Of a DNA stretch of 64,000 nucleotides, positions 9,269-19,075 are shown piece by piece; within the stretch, counting starts at the first letter, position 1, and every line of letters begins with the position of its first letter. The notes beneath the pieces were generated by a model. That model was not told the origin of the DNA and did no database searches. It was given only the letters and a program-made list of their open reading frames with translations. A program made the position numbers and the translations under genes. The stretch is taken from assembly GCF_021731985.1 (NCBI RefSeq), contig NZ_JAKFWH010000060.1:1-64000 (forward strand), written 5' to 3'. Source of the stretch: Nitrosomonas sp. (GTDB lineage Bacteria > Pseudomonadota > Gammaproteobacteria > Burkholderiales > Nitrosomonadaceae).

Positions 9269-12100
9269 CTAGCGACTGGAGCCGGTGTGCTGATTGGCCC
9301 ATTTATTGAGCGCCACCACCAAGAGATTCATATTGACGGGTTTGGAAAGAAAATCATCCATCCCTGCTGCAAAGCACCGCTGACGGTTATCCTCGAACGC
9401 ATTTGCAGTCAAGGCAATGATCGGCAGATGCGTTTTTCCGGTTTCCCGTTCCCATTGACGAATCTTTTCTGTCGCTTGATAACCATTCGTCACCGGCATT
9501 TCGCAATCCATCAGCACAAGCACAGGCCTCATCCCTTGCATGACCGCATTCACCGCTTCTTGGCCGTTTTCAACAACTTCACAGCGGAATCCCTGATTTT
9601 CCAATAAAGAGACGATTACCGTGCGGCTGATCGCATTATCCTCAGCTACCAAAATCAAACCGGCTTGCTGAGAATTTTTTCGTGTCGGCACAGCACCGGT
9701 AATGGTATCGCCTGCATCGTCGACGCTGGCCGAGTAAGCACGGATTTGGAACCATATTCTCGTGCCTTTGCCTTCCTGGCTTTCGACACCGACGCGTCCT
9801 CCCAGCAATCGGGCCAGATTATGCACGATAGAAAGACCAAGACCGGTACCGCCGTATTGCCGGGTTGTCGAAGCATCCACCTGGGAAAATGGCTTAAACA
9901 GTCTATCGTGCTTGTCGGCAGGAATGCCAATGCCGCTATCGGTCACCGTAAACTCCAGCATCGTTTCTGCTGATGCGTTTCTGATTTCGCGTGCCTCGAT
10001 ACGCACAAAACCTTGCGGCGTAAACTTGATGGCATTGTTAACCAGATTAGCCAGCATCTGACTTATTCTGACCGGATCGGAACAGTATCGCATTCGTGGT
10101 TTTCCGTGCCAAGACACATCGAGTGCCAGTCCTTTCATATTCGCACTCTCGGCAAATAGTGCCGCCGTTTCCAGCATCAATTGTCCGGGATCAAAAACAT
10201 GGTTTTCCAATTTGATCTGTCCGGCTTCAATCTTTGACAAGTCAAGGATATCGTTGAGTATGATCAACAAGTTGTTTCCGGAGGTCATGATTACCCGGGA
10301 ATAATCCAATCGCTCATTATCTTTGATGTCCGTCTTTTGGAGCAGGTAGGCCATGCCCAGAATGCCATTCAGCGGTGTCCGAATTTCATGAGACATGGTC
10401 GCCAGAAACTGGCTTTTGGCCAAATTAGCCGATTCTGCAGCAACCTTAGCCTGCCGGAGCGCTTCGCTGTTCGCACGCAATTGCGCCGTTTGCTCGTCTA
10501 CGGTTTCTTGAATCAGTATGGTTCTACCCGTAGTCACTAACATCAACATCTGCAGCATGCTGGCCACCAGCAATCCGGCAAAGCTCAGCGCCCAGGCCTG
10601 CCATGGCCGATGCGCATGCAACCATTTCGCATCCGGAGAAATGATTAATTCCCAGCTACGATCAGCCATCATCAGCGTTGTCCGCCAATCGAGATTGGTA
10701 TCCGTTGCACTGCCTGGTGCTGAACTGAACAGCAATTGACGATCGCGGTGCCCGGCAGAATCTCGCAATTGAAAAACAATACCCGGCGCAGCAACATTGC
10801 CGACGGCGAAGTTAACCATATCGGGAATTTTTAATGCACCCACCACAAAACCGATAAATTCCGGTGGATGTTCCGGACCATTCTGCTCAAAAATCTGGCG
10901 GTGAACAGGATGCAGTACCAATATGCCCGCCTTATTGTGTTGGTCCTGCACCAGATTGATCAAACCGGTTGCCACTGGCTGGCCGGAATGCCGGGCGCGG
11001 TCAATGGCTTCTGCCCGAGCGGGATTGGAATATATATCGTAACCGATTGCCCTTTGATTGCTTTCAAGCGGCGTCATATAGGTCACGACAATATACTCCG
11101 GCCGCTTGCTTGCAACCGTTAACTCGCCCTGCGCATCCAATTCGGTTATCCGGAATGGCCCCCCAGAAACACTCCCGGAGTGGGTTCGTTCGAAGAGAGC
11201 CCGGTCTCGGTCACGCACAAGAAAATTGTAGCTTAATCCTGCAATGCTCTGATAATCCTGCAATATCTCTTGAGTAAAGTAATCAAATTGCTGATAGCTC
11301 ATATCCGGATTCAGCTCGATCAAACGCCGCAACGCCGATAGCGTTTCGTTGTAGGCATTGAAACGTTCCTGTAACTGAAAAGCGATGTTTTGCCCAATGC
11401 TCTGAATTTCTGCTTGCTGTTGCCTGTTTTCAAGTTTCGATGTATTAACAAACCCCGTAACGATCAACACCACCAGAATCAGCGTAATGGGAGCAATGAC
11501 GGACTTGCGCGTTTTCCAGTAGGATTGGCTGCCGAAAAAAGCCAGCGACAACGGTGCGAAGACGAGTACCCCAAAGGTATCGCCGGACCACCAGTTCCAC
11601 CATGACCAAGAGATATCGTCTGCACCGATAGCGCCAGAAAAGAACAAGGTTAGATGCGCGATACTGGCTGAGATCATGCAAGACAATGGGCCGCTCAGCA
11701 GAAAAAACGTGAAGATCTCTTTTTCCCGCATCAAAATTTGCCAGCGCGCCTTGACGAATCTGTGGACAAGCCAAGCCCCTAGCGCGGCTTGCAGCATCGC
11801 ACCCATTCCTAAGAACACCGCAATCAGGATACTACTCTGCGTAAGATCGTTCTGATTCCAAGCAACCCAGATATTGAGTCCCAACGAGCCAATCCAGATG
11901 CCCGGCAACAGGCGGTAACCCGATACCAGTGTCAATGCTAGCGCTAAGCCAGCGGCAGGAAAAACCGGACTCGCATAACCCGGCGGAATCGCGAGCAACA
12001 ATCCCAGGAAGCCAAATAGGACATAACCAACAGCCGCATAGGTATTGTGTCGTATGATCTTCAAAAACACTCCGGTTGATGTTTGGATCTGATCCAGCAT
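9269..12100 (-). CDS. Hybrid sensor histidine kinase (MASE1-CHASE-HisKA-HATPase-REC)
   Basis: A 943-residue inner-membrane sensor. Residues about 10-290 form the multi-pass MASE1 domain. A periplasmic CHASE domain (about 300-470) follows, with a further membrane segment near 490-510. Then come HisKA with [11 protein letters not shown] (phospho-acceptor H571), HATPase_c ([16 protein letters not shown]) and a receiver domain with acceptor D865 in VLMDCEMP. There is no HPt domain and no partner regulator next door, so the output protein is unknown. CHASE domains sense small molecules, but the ligand cannot be told. It converges on the DUF882 gene with an 18-bp gap. Confidence 0.92.
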   Translation of the reverse strand: MLDQIQTSTGVFLKIIRHNTYAAVGYVLFGFLGLLLAIPPGYASPVFPAAGLALALTLVSGYRLLPGIWIGSLGLNIWVAWNQNDLTQSSILIAVFLGMGAMLQAALGAWLVHRFVKARWQILMREKEIFTFFLLSGPLSCMISASIAHLTLFFSGAIGADDISWSWWNWWSGDTFGVLVFAPLSLAFFGSQSYWKTRKSVIAPITLILVVLIVTGFVNTSKLENRQQQAEIQSIGQNIAFQLQERFNAYNETLSALRRLIELNPDMSYQQFDYFTQEILQDYQSIAGLSYNFLVRDRDRALFERTHSGSVSGGPFRITELDAQGELTVASKRPEYIVVTYMTPLESNQRAIGYDIYSNPARAEAIDRARHSGQPVATGLINLVQDQHNKAGILVLHPVHRQIFEQNGPEHPPEFIGFVVGALKIPDMVNFAVGNVAAPGIVFQLRDSAGHRDRQLLFSSAPGSATDTNLDWRTTLMMADRSWELIISPDAKWLHAHRPWQAWALSFAGLLVASMLQMLMLVTTGRTILIQETVDEQTAQLRANSEALRQAKVAAESANLAKSQFLATMSHEIRTPLNGILGMAYLLQKTDIKDNERLDYSRVIMTSGNNLLIILNDILDLSKIEAGQIKLENHVFDPGQLMLETAALFAESANMKGLALDVSWHGKPRMRYCSDPVRISQMLANLVNNAIKFTPQGFVRIEAREIRNASAETMLEFTVTDSGIGIPADKHDRLFKPFSQVDASTTRQYGGTGLGLSIVHNLARLLGGRVGVESQEGKGTRIWFQIRAYSASVDDAGDTITGAVPTRKNSQQAGLILVAEDNAISRTVIVSLLENQGFRCEVVENGQEAVNAVMQGMRPVLVLMDCEMPVTNGYQATEKIRQWERETGKTHLPIIALTANAFEDNRQRCFAAGMDDFLSKPVNMNLLVVALNKWANQHTGSSR

Positions 12101-12370
12101 GCAAATAACGATTTGTTATAGAAGAAGGTCTTGCACAACCGATAGCGGACTAGGCCGTGCGGATGTTGTGATTATATGCGGAAACATAGTCTTGAAGTGA
12201 AAGGCTATGCGTTTCTGATTCCTGAGACAATGGACCACGGTTGATTGGGATTTATTTTTCAGGTCGTTCGGCGAATCCTGGCTGATCGTGAACTTATGAT
12301 GTTTCAGAGCATATGTCCGAGTAATTTTCACAAGGACGGATACCTAAGGAAACACTGATTAATTCATTTT

Positions 12371-12441
12371 TGTCATTCCGAACAGAGTGAGGAATCTTTC
12401 CGAATCAACATCATAGATTTCTCGCCATGCTCGAAATGACA
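12371..12441 (-). repeat. 71-bp palindromic repeat, copy B
   Basis: Same family as copy A, opposite orientation (TGTCATTCCGAAC...CTCGAAATGACA). It lies in the 12101-12489 gap between the kinase start and the bacterioferritin region. I see no other feature in this gap. Confidence 0.85.
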
Positions 12442-12489
12442 ATTATTCAGAGACTCTTTAAAAATATCTGACTGCTCACAAGAAATTCT

Positions 12490-12600
12490 TTAGCGTGACC
12501 GATCACGCTCAAGATTTTGCAACTGTTGATAAATATTCGCAGATTCAAAATGCCATTTTTCTCGTACAGAGTGCGAGAGCGGCTTAAAGTCATCGCTCAT
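12490..12600 (-). CDS. Possible 36-residue small protein downstream of bfr
   Basis: A short frame from ATG at 12600 (MSDDFKPLSHSV...) to a stop at 12490, preceded 11 bases upstream by AGGAG. It is hydrophilic and charged, with no recognisable domain. It would follow bfr on the same strand. It may be a chance frame; conservation was not checked. Confidence 0.2.
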   Translation of the reverse strand: MSDDFKPLSHSVREKWHFESANIYQQLQNLERDRSR

Positions 12601-12641
12601 GACGCAGACTGCTCCTAGCATCATGAGCGATACATCCACAA

Positions 12642-13109
12642 TCACATCTGCGATTGCAAATAATTCTGCAGTCCTACTCTGTTGATCAGTCCCAATTGCT
12701 GTTCTAGCCAATGCGCATGATCTTCCTCCGTTTCGGCGAGCATACCTTCGAGAATTTCCCGCGTTTGATAATCCCGTTCCTGTTCGCAAATCGCGACGGC
12801 ATCACGTAACGCGGTGATCACCGAACGTTCTAGCGCCAAATCGTTTTGCAGCATCTCCGGCACATCCTGGCCAATTCGCAGCGGGCTGCGGTTGCCTATC
12901 ACCGGCACACCTTCGAGCAACAAAATCCGTTTGATCAAAAGATCGGCATGCTGCTTTTCATCGTTCATCTCGTGATCGATTCGCTCATATAACTTGTTGA
13001 ATCCCCAATCTTCGTACATACGAGAATGGGCGAAATATTGATCCATGGCTGTCAACTCTTCGGCCAGCAGCTTGTTCAGCAAGCCGATAATTTTTGGATT
13101 ACCTTTCAT
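12642..13109 (-). CDS. bfr: Bacterioferritin subunit lacking the haem-ligand methionine
   Basis: A 155-residue four-helix ferritin-like iron-storage subunit. The ferroxidase residues E18, Y25, E51, H54 and E94 line up with E. coli Bfr, and the C-terminal E/H pair is in AETEEDH. Position 52, a Met that binds haem between subunits in E. coli, is Lys here (NDEKQHAD). Some bacteria make mixed bacterioferritins from one subunit with Met52 and one without, so a haem-binding partner may be encoded elsewhere. The start is well supported by AGAGGAAC upstream. fur lies in this window at 29.1 kb but is not adjacent. Confidence 0.9.
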   Translation of the reverse strand: MKGNPKIIGLLNKLLAEELTAMDQYFAHSRMYEDWGFNKLYERIDHEMNDEKQHADLLIKRILLLEGVPVIGNRSPLRIGQDVPEMLQNDLALERSVITALRDAVAICEQERDYQTREILEGMLAETEEDHAHWLEQQLGLINRVGLQNYLQSQM

Positions 13110-13396
13110 GATCGTGTTCCTCTAATCTATTGGATGACAGGCAGCTCTTGATGCCGTCTTATTTGAACAGACAAGAGCCGAAAAGCATTTTGCAAACAAC
13201 CGGCATTATACGAGCCACAACGCACAAAAACAACAACAAATTATTGATTACAAACAGTAATAATTCTTGATACCGTTATCATTCCGTTTATGTGGCTTAC
13301 TGATAAGACGCTGGGAGTTTGAAAAGAAGATTAGGCAGACGATCCGATAAGCGCATCGTAACACCCGTCTTTTTTGACTCAGAAACTACTTCAGAA

Positions 13397-13432
13397 GCAA
13401 ACAATCACCGGCCTTATCCGGTGATTGTTTGC
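13397..13432. terminator. Strong hairpin between bfr and the PEP-CTERM gene
   Basis: A perfect 15-bp stem (GCAAACAATCACCGG with its complement) around the loop CCTTAT, followed on the + strand by TGATTTTT. It lies 41 bp past the 3' end of the PEP-CTERM gene, which reads leftwards into it. The T-rich tail is on the other strand, so termination efficiency for that gene is uncertain. The rest of 13110-13472 shows nothing clear. Confidence 0.55.
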
Positions 13433-13472
13433 TGATTTTTAAGAGACTTTTACCCGGCTTGGGAAAAAATTA

Positions 13473-14174
13473 TCAAACATAAATCCTGCCAAATTTTCTG
13501 CGGAATCCCACAAGTGCAATTAAACCAGCACTCAGCAAGAAAATCATATTGGGTTCAGGAATGGGCGCTGCCACAAATTCCAAATTATCGATTGAATAAA
13601 AGCCGAAATTGGAATCCGTATAATTAAAAGCGACATAGCGGATACCGGGTAACGCTATAGAAGCCGATGTTTGATCATACCCCAATGCATTCGGTAAGTT
13701 TGTAGTGCTATAAACCTGGCCGATTTTATTTCCCGATGCATCATAAGCCGTCAACGTCACCGATTCGTCATCCGTGCCAGAATTGGTGCCGTTATCAACC
13801 CCTACCAAAGAAACACTATTCACATCGAACGCAAAGCTGATTAATATGCCGCCATCCCCATAATCAGGCTCTCCAGCAAATGGCGAGCTTACCGCAACCT
13901 GAGGCGGTGATAATGCTGATGCAAAACCTTCCGTCCATGTCGACACGCCGCCTAGAGTGACAGGCAATATGTCAGGCGCTGGGAAAGCGCCAGAAAGTGG
14001 AAAAGGATTGTCGATGGCATTCAAGGTAACGCCCAGTCCCGCATACCTGTTAGTGATATCAACCCTTGAACCGATCACATCATCAAAGTCAATTAAAACG
14101 GGTGCCGCTTTGATAAAAGAAGAAAACGTAATGAGTGTTAGGCAAAGAGTGATTGTTATAAGTGATTTCTTCAT
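13473..14174 (-). CDS. PEP-CTERM sorting domain protein
   Basis: A 233-residue exported protein. It has an N-terminal signal peptide (MKKSLITITLCL..., cleavage near KAAP), a Gly/Asp/Ser-rich body of beta-sandwich character, and a C-terminal PEP-CTERM tail: the IPEPN motif, a hydrophobic stretch (FLLSAGLIALVGF), then FRRKFGR. PEP-CTERM proteins are processed by exosortase EpsH/XrtA and linked to exopolysaccharide production; no exosortase gene is in this window. AAGGAG before the ATG at 14174 supports the start. The specific function is unknown. Confidence 0.88.
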   Translation of the reverse strand: MKKSLITITLCLTLITFSSFIKAAPVLIDFDDVIGSRVDITNRYAGLGVTLNAIDNPFPLSGAFPAPDILPVTLGGVSTWTEGFASALSPPQVAVSSPFAGEPDYGDGGILISFAFDVNSVSLVGVDNGTNSGTDDESVTLTAYDASGNKIGQVYSTTNLPNALGYDQTSASIALPGIRYVAFNYTDSNFGFYSIDNLEFVAAPIPEPNMIFLLSAGLIALVGFRRKFGRIYV

Positions 14175-14506
14175 TTGATACTCCTTTCAGTCTGGAATAA
14201 AAAAATTATAACCAAGTCAAGGCATAAAGAAAGTTTCCCTAAACTTTTCTTGGTCTGGCTGAAAATCTAAACTTACATCGCTATATGAGAAATATTATAA
14301 TTAATTCAAAATATTATACATACTCCCCTAAAGAATCTTAATCGACGAGGCTTTCCGGCTCAATAGAACATTACGCCTAGTCCAACTAGGACATTTGTCA
14401 TAGTTTTCCCAGCCAAAAAAACGATTTCGAGGCAACCGGCGCGAGGTAAAGCCAGTTTTCTTGAACATCAACGCCGACTACCGCCATAATGGAAGCTCTG
14501 AATAAC

Positions 14507-14577
14507 TGTCATTTCGAACGTAGCGGGAAATCTATCACGTTGATTCACAAAGATTCCTCACTTTGTTCGGAATGACA
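14507..14577 (+). repeat. 71-bp palindromic repeat, copy C
   Basis: Same family and orientation as copy A (TGTCATTTCGAAC...CGGAATGACA). It sits in the 14175-14605 gap, just past a short stretch that looks like degraded coding sequence but that I could not assign. Confidence 0.85.
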
Positions 14578-14605
14578 AACATGAGTTATTCAGCGTTTCC
14601 TAAAC

Positions 14606-14821
14606 TTAGCGGCAATATTCGGACGTCTCCACGACCCGCTCGATTTGATAGGGAGAGTTCGGACTGAGAATATACTCACTCGCGCCGAAACGGCTTGCCG
14701 GATTACCCCAATCGCAGGTATAACCCAGGCCAGTCCACGGTACGCCGGGGCGGTAGCGAAAGTCATTAAAAATTTCCGATATGCGTGGTGATCTGAGTGA
14801 GTACTCCCTGCAGCAACTCAA
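14606..14821 (-). pseudogene. Possible gene fragment (GLGYTCDWGNP...)
   Basis: A 71-codon frame whose composition (WTGLGYTCDWGNP, GASEYILSP) looks like real protein. It has only a TTG as possible start, immediately preceded by an in-frame stop at 14822-14824, and no ribosome binding site. It may be the C-terminal remnant of a longer gene. The family is not recognised. It lies between copy C and the AT-rich orphan gene. Confidence 0.3.
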
Positions 14822-15108
14822 TCACTAGTGTACGTACGATACTGGTTAAATGGGAGGAGAGATGCCATACCAAAGAACGAAGAAAATGGAGTGTAACTTA
14901 CTGAATAATTAAGGGTTCAATGCGTACGCATTTTGATGAATAAAAATTCTTTATTCTGGACCTGGCCCCGTTGACTAAACCTGTTAGCACGTGCGTTATT
15001 ATTGAATCTTGGAAGCAGCACAAACCATAGTTGATTTATCCGCCGCTGAGAAATTCAATATCTCGGTTTAGATACATTTTATATGCTTATAATTATCCAA
15101 AATTTTTC

Positions 15109-15768
15109 TTAATTAATTTTAAAAGTATTTGGATTCATACTAATATAGCGTTCTTGCCTTAAAGTTACTTCTGAAATAGAGGCTCCGCTTTTGGGAATAA
15201 ATTTACAGGTAATAACCTTGCCGTGATCAACACTCTTATCATATTTGCAATTTGTATATCGGTAATCATGAATAGGATGATCCGCTAAACTACTGTGACG
15301 CGCTATTCGCGAAAAAGACATAGAAAATTGCTCACCGACAGTACCATCCTCTTTGGAATTGAAACTACCTTTGAGCGTTAATGCAGTTAGTGTTATTTTA
15401 GGTCCCTTTGTTGCATTCCGAACTATTTCATAGCCGATAAGTATTTCGTATTGATTATCGGGTCCCCAGATAATGAATGCTTTTCCTATTCCTCCGAGTT
15501 CTTCTAAATCTTTTTCATCAAAATATTTCGTGAAACTTGATTCAAAGTTCCAAACACCTTGAAGAGGTTTCTCAATCGAATTTCGTATTGAATACGTATT
15601 ATCTTTTATTTCAGAAGTCATCTTTTTTTCATTAATAGTGTGATACAACGAAATACCAACAATAAAAAGTGTAGTTATTTCTATCGCTAACTGTACCCAG
15701 CTTCTTTTATATTTTATTTCCAAATATTTGTGATCAATGTTTTGAGTTTTTTCGAAATCTTGAGCCAT
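15109..15768 (-). CDS. Hypothetical membrane-anchored protein, AT-rich
   Basis: A 219-residue protein from ATG at 15768 (MAQDFEKTQN), chosen because GAAG lies just upstream; the frame extends to 15813. It has a short cytoplasmic N-terminus, one membrane helix (about 24-44, LAIEITTLFIVGISLYHT), then a soluble region of mostly beta character with paired cysteines (TNCKYDKS, ITCKF). I do not recognise the family. The gene is visibly more AT-rich than neighbours and isolated between non-coding stretches, so it may be acquired. Confidence 0.6.
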   Translation of the reverse strand: MAQDFEKTQNIDHKYLEIKYKRSWVQLAIEITTLFIVGISLYHTINEKKMTSEIKDNTYSIRNSIEKPLQGVWNFESSFTKYFDEKDLEELGGIGKAFIIWGPDNQYEILIGYEIVRNATKGPKITLTALTLKGSFNSKEDGTVGEQFSMSFSRIARHSSLADHPIHDYRYTNCKYDKSVDHGKVITCKFIPKSGASISEVTLRQERYISMNPNTFKIN

Positions 15769-16254
15769 AAATTTAACTTCCAATGAACATAACGTATTAT
15801 TTAATTTAATCATATCTATTTGTTGCTAGTATTTCAACTTATGATTCGATAACAAAGCACAATGTTTGTTATAGGCACCTGCCCTCTTTTCTCTCGTTTA
15901 TTCAACCTTCAAACTTTCTCAATTTAAGTTACAAAAAAGCACCCCCCCTAAGCACTATTCTGTCTGTATGGAAGCAATCAAAATTAACAAACAATAAGGG
16001 CTGACTTTGACTCCAAAAAAGAAAGCTTTTAGCAGACAAAATAATTGGAATAAGTAGGGGCAGATCCTAAACTACGGATTTTTACTGCTATGAATATTCA
16101 TCCCGGCGGAACTTGTGTAAAAGGATTGGGATGCATCACGAATAGATACGACTTCAGTGCTTTGGTTATTGCGCCCGCTGGCGGCGTCCTTGTTTGCGAA
16201 CTTCACGTGACCGTAATTCAAGACCCCGAGAGCAACTACCGCCACGACCAATAA
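15769..16254. other. Non-coding stretch upstream of the orphan membrane gene
   Basis: About 490 AT-rich bases between the orphan gene and the 3' end of pyrE. I see no convincing gene, repeat or RNA. Promoter elements for the orphan gene may lie near 15780-15900, but none is clear. Confidence 0.4.
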
Positions 16255-16896
16255 TTACTTGATTCCGTATTGCGCGCGATAACGCTCTACGGGGGGGAGA
16301 TATTGTTCGAGCTCCCGATGATTCTGCAAATATTCCACCAAATCATCCAGATTAATAATCGAAGTCACCGAGAGTCCGTGCATTTGCTGTACTTCCTGTG
16401 CCGCCGATAACTCCCCGATACCCCGTTCCATGCGATCGAGCGCAATCACAACACCGCCAGGTGTGGCAGCCGAGGTTTTAATGAGTTCGACCGATTCACG
16501 CACTGAAGTACCCGCAGAAATCACGTCATCGACAATCAGCACCCGCCCGGCCAGCGCCGCACCGACCAGCACCCCGCCTTCCCCATGATCCTTGACTTCC
16601 TTGCGATTAAAGCAGAATGGATAGTTGTGACCCATTTCTGCCAGCGCGATGGCTATTGTGCTGACCAACGGAATCCCCTTGTACGCGGGACCGAACAGCA
16701 TATCAAACGGAAGCTGGGCAGCGACAATCGCTTTGGCGTAAAATTGCCCGAGTTTGCGCAGCGAATCCCCATCGTTAAACAAACCGGCATTGAAAAAATA
16801 CGGGGACATGCGCCCTGCTTTGGTTTTAAATTCACCAAAGCACAACACATTGCGCTCAATGGCGAACTGAATAAATGCCTGCCGGAAATCGGACAT
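16255..16896 (-). CDS. pyrE: Orotate phosphoribosyltransferase
   Basis: A cytoplasmic enzyme of pyrimidine synthesis that joins orotate to PRPP to give OMP. The 213-residue protein is of normal length, with the PRPP-binding signature VLIVDDVISAGTS (about residues 118-130), the flexible-loop segment RKEVKDHGEGG, and FGEFKTKAGRMSPYFFNAG near the N-terminus. It diverges from xthA with a 26-bp gap, the two start codons nearly back to back. No strong Shine-Dalgarno is visible. Confidence 0.95.
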   Translation of the reverse strand: MSDFRQAFIQFAIERNVLCFGEFKTKAGRMSPYFFNAGLFNDGDSLRKLGQFYAKAIVAAQLPFDMLFGPAYKGIPLVSTIAIALAEMGHNYPFCFNRKEVKDHGEGGVLVGAALAGRVLIVDDVISAGTSVRESVELIKTSAATPGGVVIALDRMERGIGELSAAQEVQQMHGLSVTSIINLDDLVEYLQNHRELEQYLPPVERYRAQYGIK

Positions 16897-16922
16897 AACT
16901 TGACCAATCCAAAAATAAAGAT

Positions 16923-17696
16923 ATGCAAATTATAACGCTTAACCTGAACGGCGTTCGCGCGGCCGCAAAAAAAGGCTTTTTTGAATGGCTGGCCGCGCAA
17001 TCGGCGGACATTGTGTGTGTGCAGGAATTAAAAGCGCAATTGCCCGATCTTTCCGGCGATATGCTGTCGCCCGACAGTTATCATGGTTACTTTCATTGCG
17101 CGGTGCAAAAAGGCTATAGCGGTGTCGGTATTTATTCCCGCAAGCAACCGGATAACATCATTGAAGGCGTCGGCATCCCGGAGATTGATGCCGAAGGCCG
17201 TTTTATTCAGGCGGATTTTGGCAATTTGAGCATCATTTCACTCTATCTGCCGTCCGGGTCCAGCGGCGAACACCGTCAGGTCGCGAAATTCTTTTTTATG
17301 GAAAAATTCTTTCCGGTACTGAAAACACTGATCGCCAGTGGCCGGGAAATTATTTTGTGCGGCGATTGGAATATTGCACATAAGGAAATTGATCTGAAGA
17401 ACTGGCGTTCCAATCAGAAAAATTCCGGTTTCCTGCCTGAAGAACGCGCCTGGTTGTCGAATGTTTTGGATGACATCGGTTTTGTCGACGTGTTCCGGCA
17501 GCTTAATCCTGAAGCCGACCAATACACCTGGTGGTCCAATCGCGGACAAGCCTGGGCGAAGAATGTGGGCTGGCGGATCGACTATCAGATCGCCACACCG
17601 GCAATTGCGCAAAAAGCGCGCAGTGTTTCCATTTTTAAAACCGAGCGTCTCTCCGATCATGCGCCATTGATCATTGATTACGATCACACCTTATGA
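16923..17696 (+). CDS. xthA: Exodeoxyribonuclease III
   Basis: A 257-residue AP endonuclease / 3'-5' exonuclease for base excision repair. ExoIII/APE motifs are present: LNGVRAA near the N-terminus, VQELKAQ (metal Glu), CGDWNIAH (catalytic Asp and Asn), and a C-terminal LSDHAPL (catalytic Asp-His). It overlaps the ampG start by four bases (ATGA), so the two are likely translationally coupled. It is divergent from pyrE. Confidence 0.95.
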   Translation: MQIITLNLNGVRAAAKKGFFEWLAAQSADIVCVQELKAQLPDLSGDMLSPDSYHGYFHCAVQKGYSGVGIYSRKQPDNIIEGVGIPEIDAEGRFIQADFGNLSIISLYLPSGSSGEHRQVAKFFFMEKFFPVLKTLIASGREIILCGDWNIAHKEIDLKNWRSNQKNSGFLPEERAWLSNVLDDIGFVDVFRQLNPEADQYTWWSNRGQAWAKNVGWRIDYQIATPAIAQKARSVSIFKTERLSDHAPLIIDYDHTL

Positions 17697-19069
17697 AATC
17701 CACAGGATTTTCCGGTTGGTTACAGGCATTGCGCGTTTATACGCATCCGCGCGTGCTGGGCATGCTGTCACTGGGATTTTCGGCCGGACTGCCATTGTTG
17801 TTGATACTTGGCACGCTGTCATTCTGGTTGCGCGAAGCGGGCATCGACCGCACTACAATTGGGCATCTCAGTTGGATTGGCTTGGCGTACAGTTTCAAAT
17901 GGCTGTGGTCGCCATTGGTCGACCGGCTATCGCTGCCGCTGTTGACGCAACTGCTGGGCCGGCGCCGTGCCTGGTTATTACTGTCACAAATTATCATTAC
18001 CGTTGCATTGGTGGGGATGGCCAGCACAGACCCCGTTGTGAATCTTACCCAAATGGTGTTTTTCGCGCTCGCGGTGGCCTTTGCTTCCGCCACGCAGGAT
18101 ATTGCTTTGGATGCCTACCGTATAGAGGCGGTCGCCGCCGAGCTGCAAGGCGCTATGGCTGCGACTTACCAAGCCGGTTACCGTGTCGCCATGATCCTAG
18201 CCTCGGCGGGTGTGCTGTGGATCGCTGCGGCGGTAGATCTCTCTGCGGATGCCTACGATCATGCGCCGTGGCGCTTCGCTTATCTGGTGATGGCTGCCAG
18301 CATGGCGGTCGGCATTATTTCAACGCTGATCATTCGTGAACCGGATGTTCCTTACAGCAAACTCATTTCAGAAAACGAAGAAATTGCGCAACTAGCGATT
18401 GCACACTGGAACCTCCCTCCGCGCATCAGGGCCATGTTGATATGGCTTTACGGTGCACTGATCGCCCCTTTCCGCGATTTTATCGTGCACCATGGCCGGC
18501 AAGCCTTGCTGATCTTAGGGCTGATTGCCATCTACCGCATTTCCGATGTGGTGATGGGTGTGATGAGCAATCCCTTCTATGTGGATATGGGCTACAGCAA
18601 AGACGAAGTCGCCACGATTTCTAAGGTGTATGGCGTGATCATGACCATCGTCGGCGCGGCGATTGGCGGTGTGCTGACCCTGAAAATCGGCATTATGCGC
18701 ACGCTGTTCCTTGGAGCGGTGTTGTCCGCGGCAACCAACTTGTTGTTTGTCTGGCTGGCAGGACGCGGCCACGATGTGAGCGGATTGATTTTCACCATTT
18801 CAGCGGATAATCTGTCTGCCGGTATTGCCTCCTGCGCTTTCATTGCTTACTTGTCGGGCTTAACCAATTCCGCTTACTCGGCCACCCAATATGCCTTATT
18901 CAGCTCGGTGATGTTGTTGTTGCCTAAATTCATCGCCGGTTTCAGCGGTCAGTTTGTTGATGCCTACGGTTATGAAAATTTCTTTATCGCCACGGCGCTG
19001 TTGGGCTTCCCCGTTTTGATACTGGTCTGGCTTGCCGGGCAAGCAAAATTTGCAACTTCTGCCAAGTAA
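17693..19069 (+). CDS. ampG: AmpG-type muropeptide permease (MFS)
   Basis: A 458-residue inner-membrane transporter of about 12-14 hydrophobic helices. LGFSAGLPLLLILGTLSFWL near the N-terminus and the DRLSLPLL / LGRRRAWLL loop are characteristic of AmpG, which imports GlcNAc-anhydroMurNAc peptides for cell-wall recycling. Peptidoglycan enzymes elsewhere in the window (L,D-transpeptidase, MltB) would supply such products. It starts inside the last codons of xthA, and zapE follows six bases after its stop. Confidence 0.92.
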   Translation: MKSTGFSGWLQALRVYTHPRVLGMLSLGFSAGLPLLLILGTLSFWLREAGIDRTTIGHLSWIGLAYSFKWLWSPLVDRLSLPLLTQLLGRRRAWLLLSQIIITVALVGMASTDPVVNLTQMVFFALAVAFASATQDIALDAYRIEAVAAELQGAMAATYQAGYRVAMILASAGVLWIAAAVDLSADAYDHAPWRFAYLVMAASMAVGIISTLIIREPDVPYSKLISENEEIAQLAIAHWNLPPRIRAMLIWLYGALIAPFRDFIVHHGRQALLILGLIAIYRISDVVMGVMSNPFYVDMGYSKDEVATISKVYGVIMTIVGAAIGGVLTLKIGIMRTLFLGAVLSAATNLLFVWLAGRGHDVSGLIFTISADNLSAGIASCAFIAYLSGLTNSAYSATQYALFSSVMLLLPKFIAGFSGQFVDAYGYENFFIATALLGFPVLILVWLAGQAKFATSAK

Positions 19070-19075
19070 TCAACC

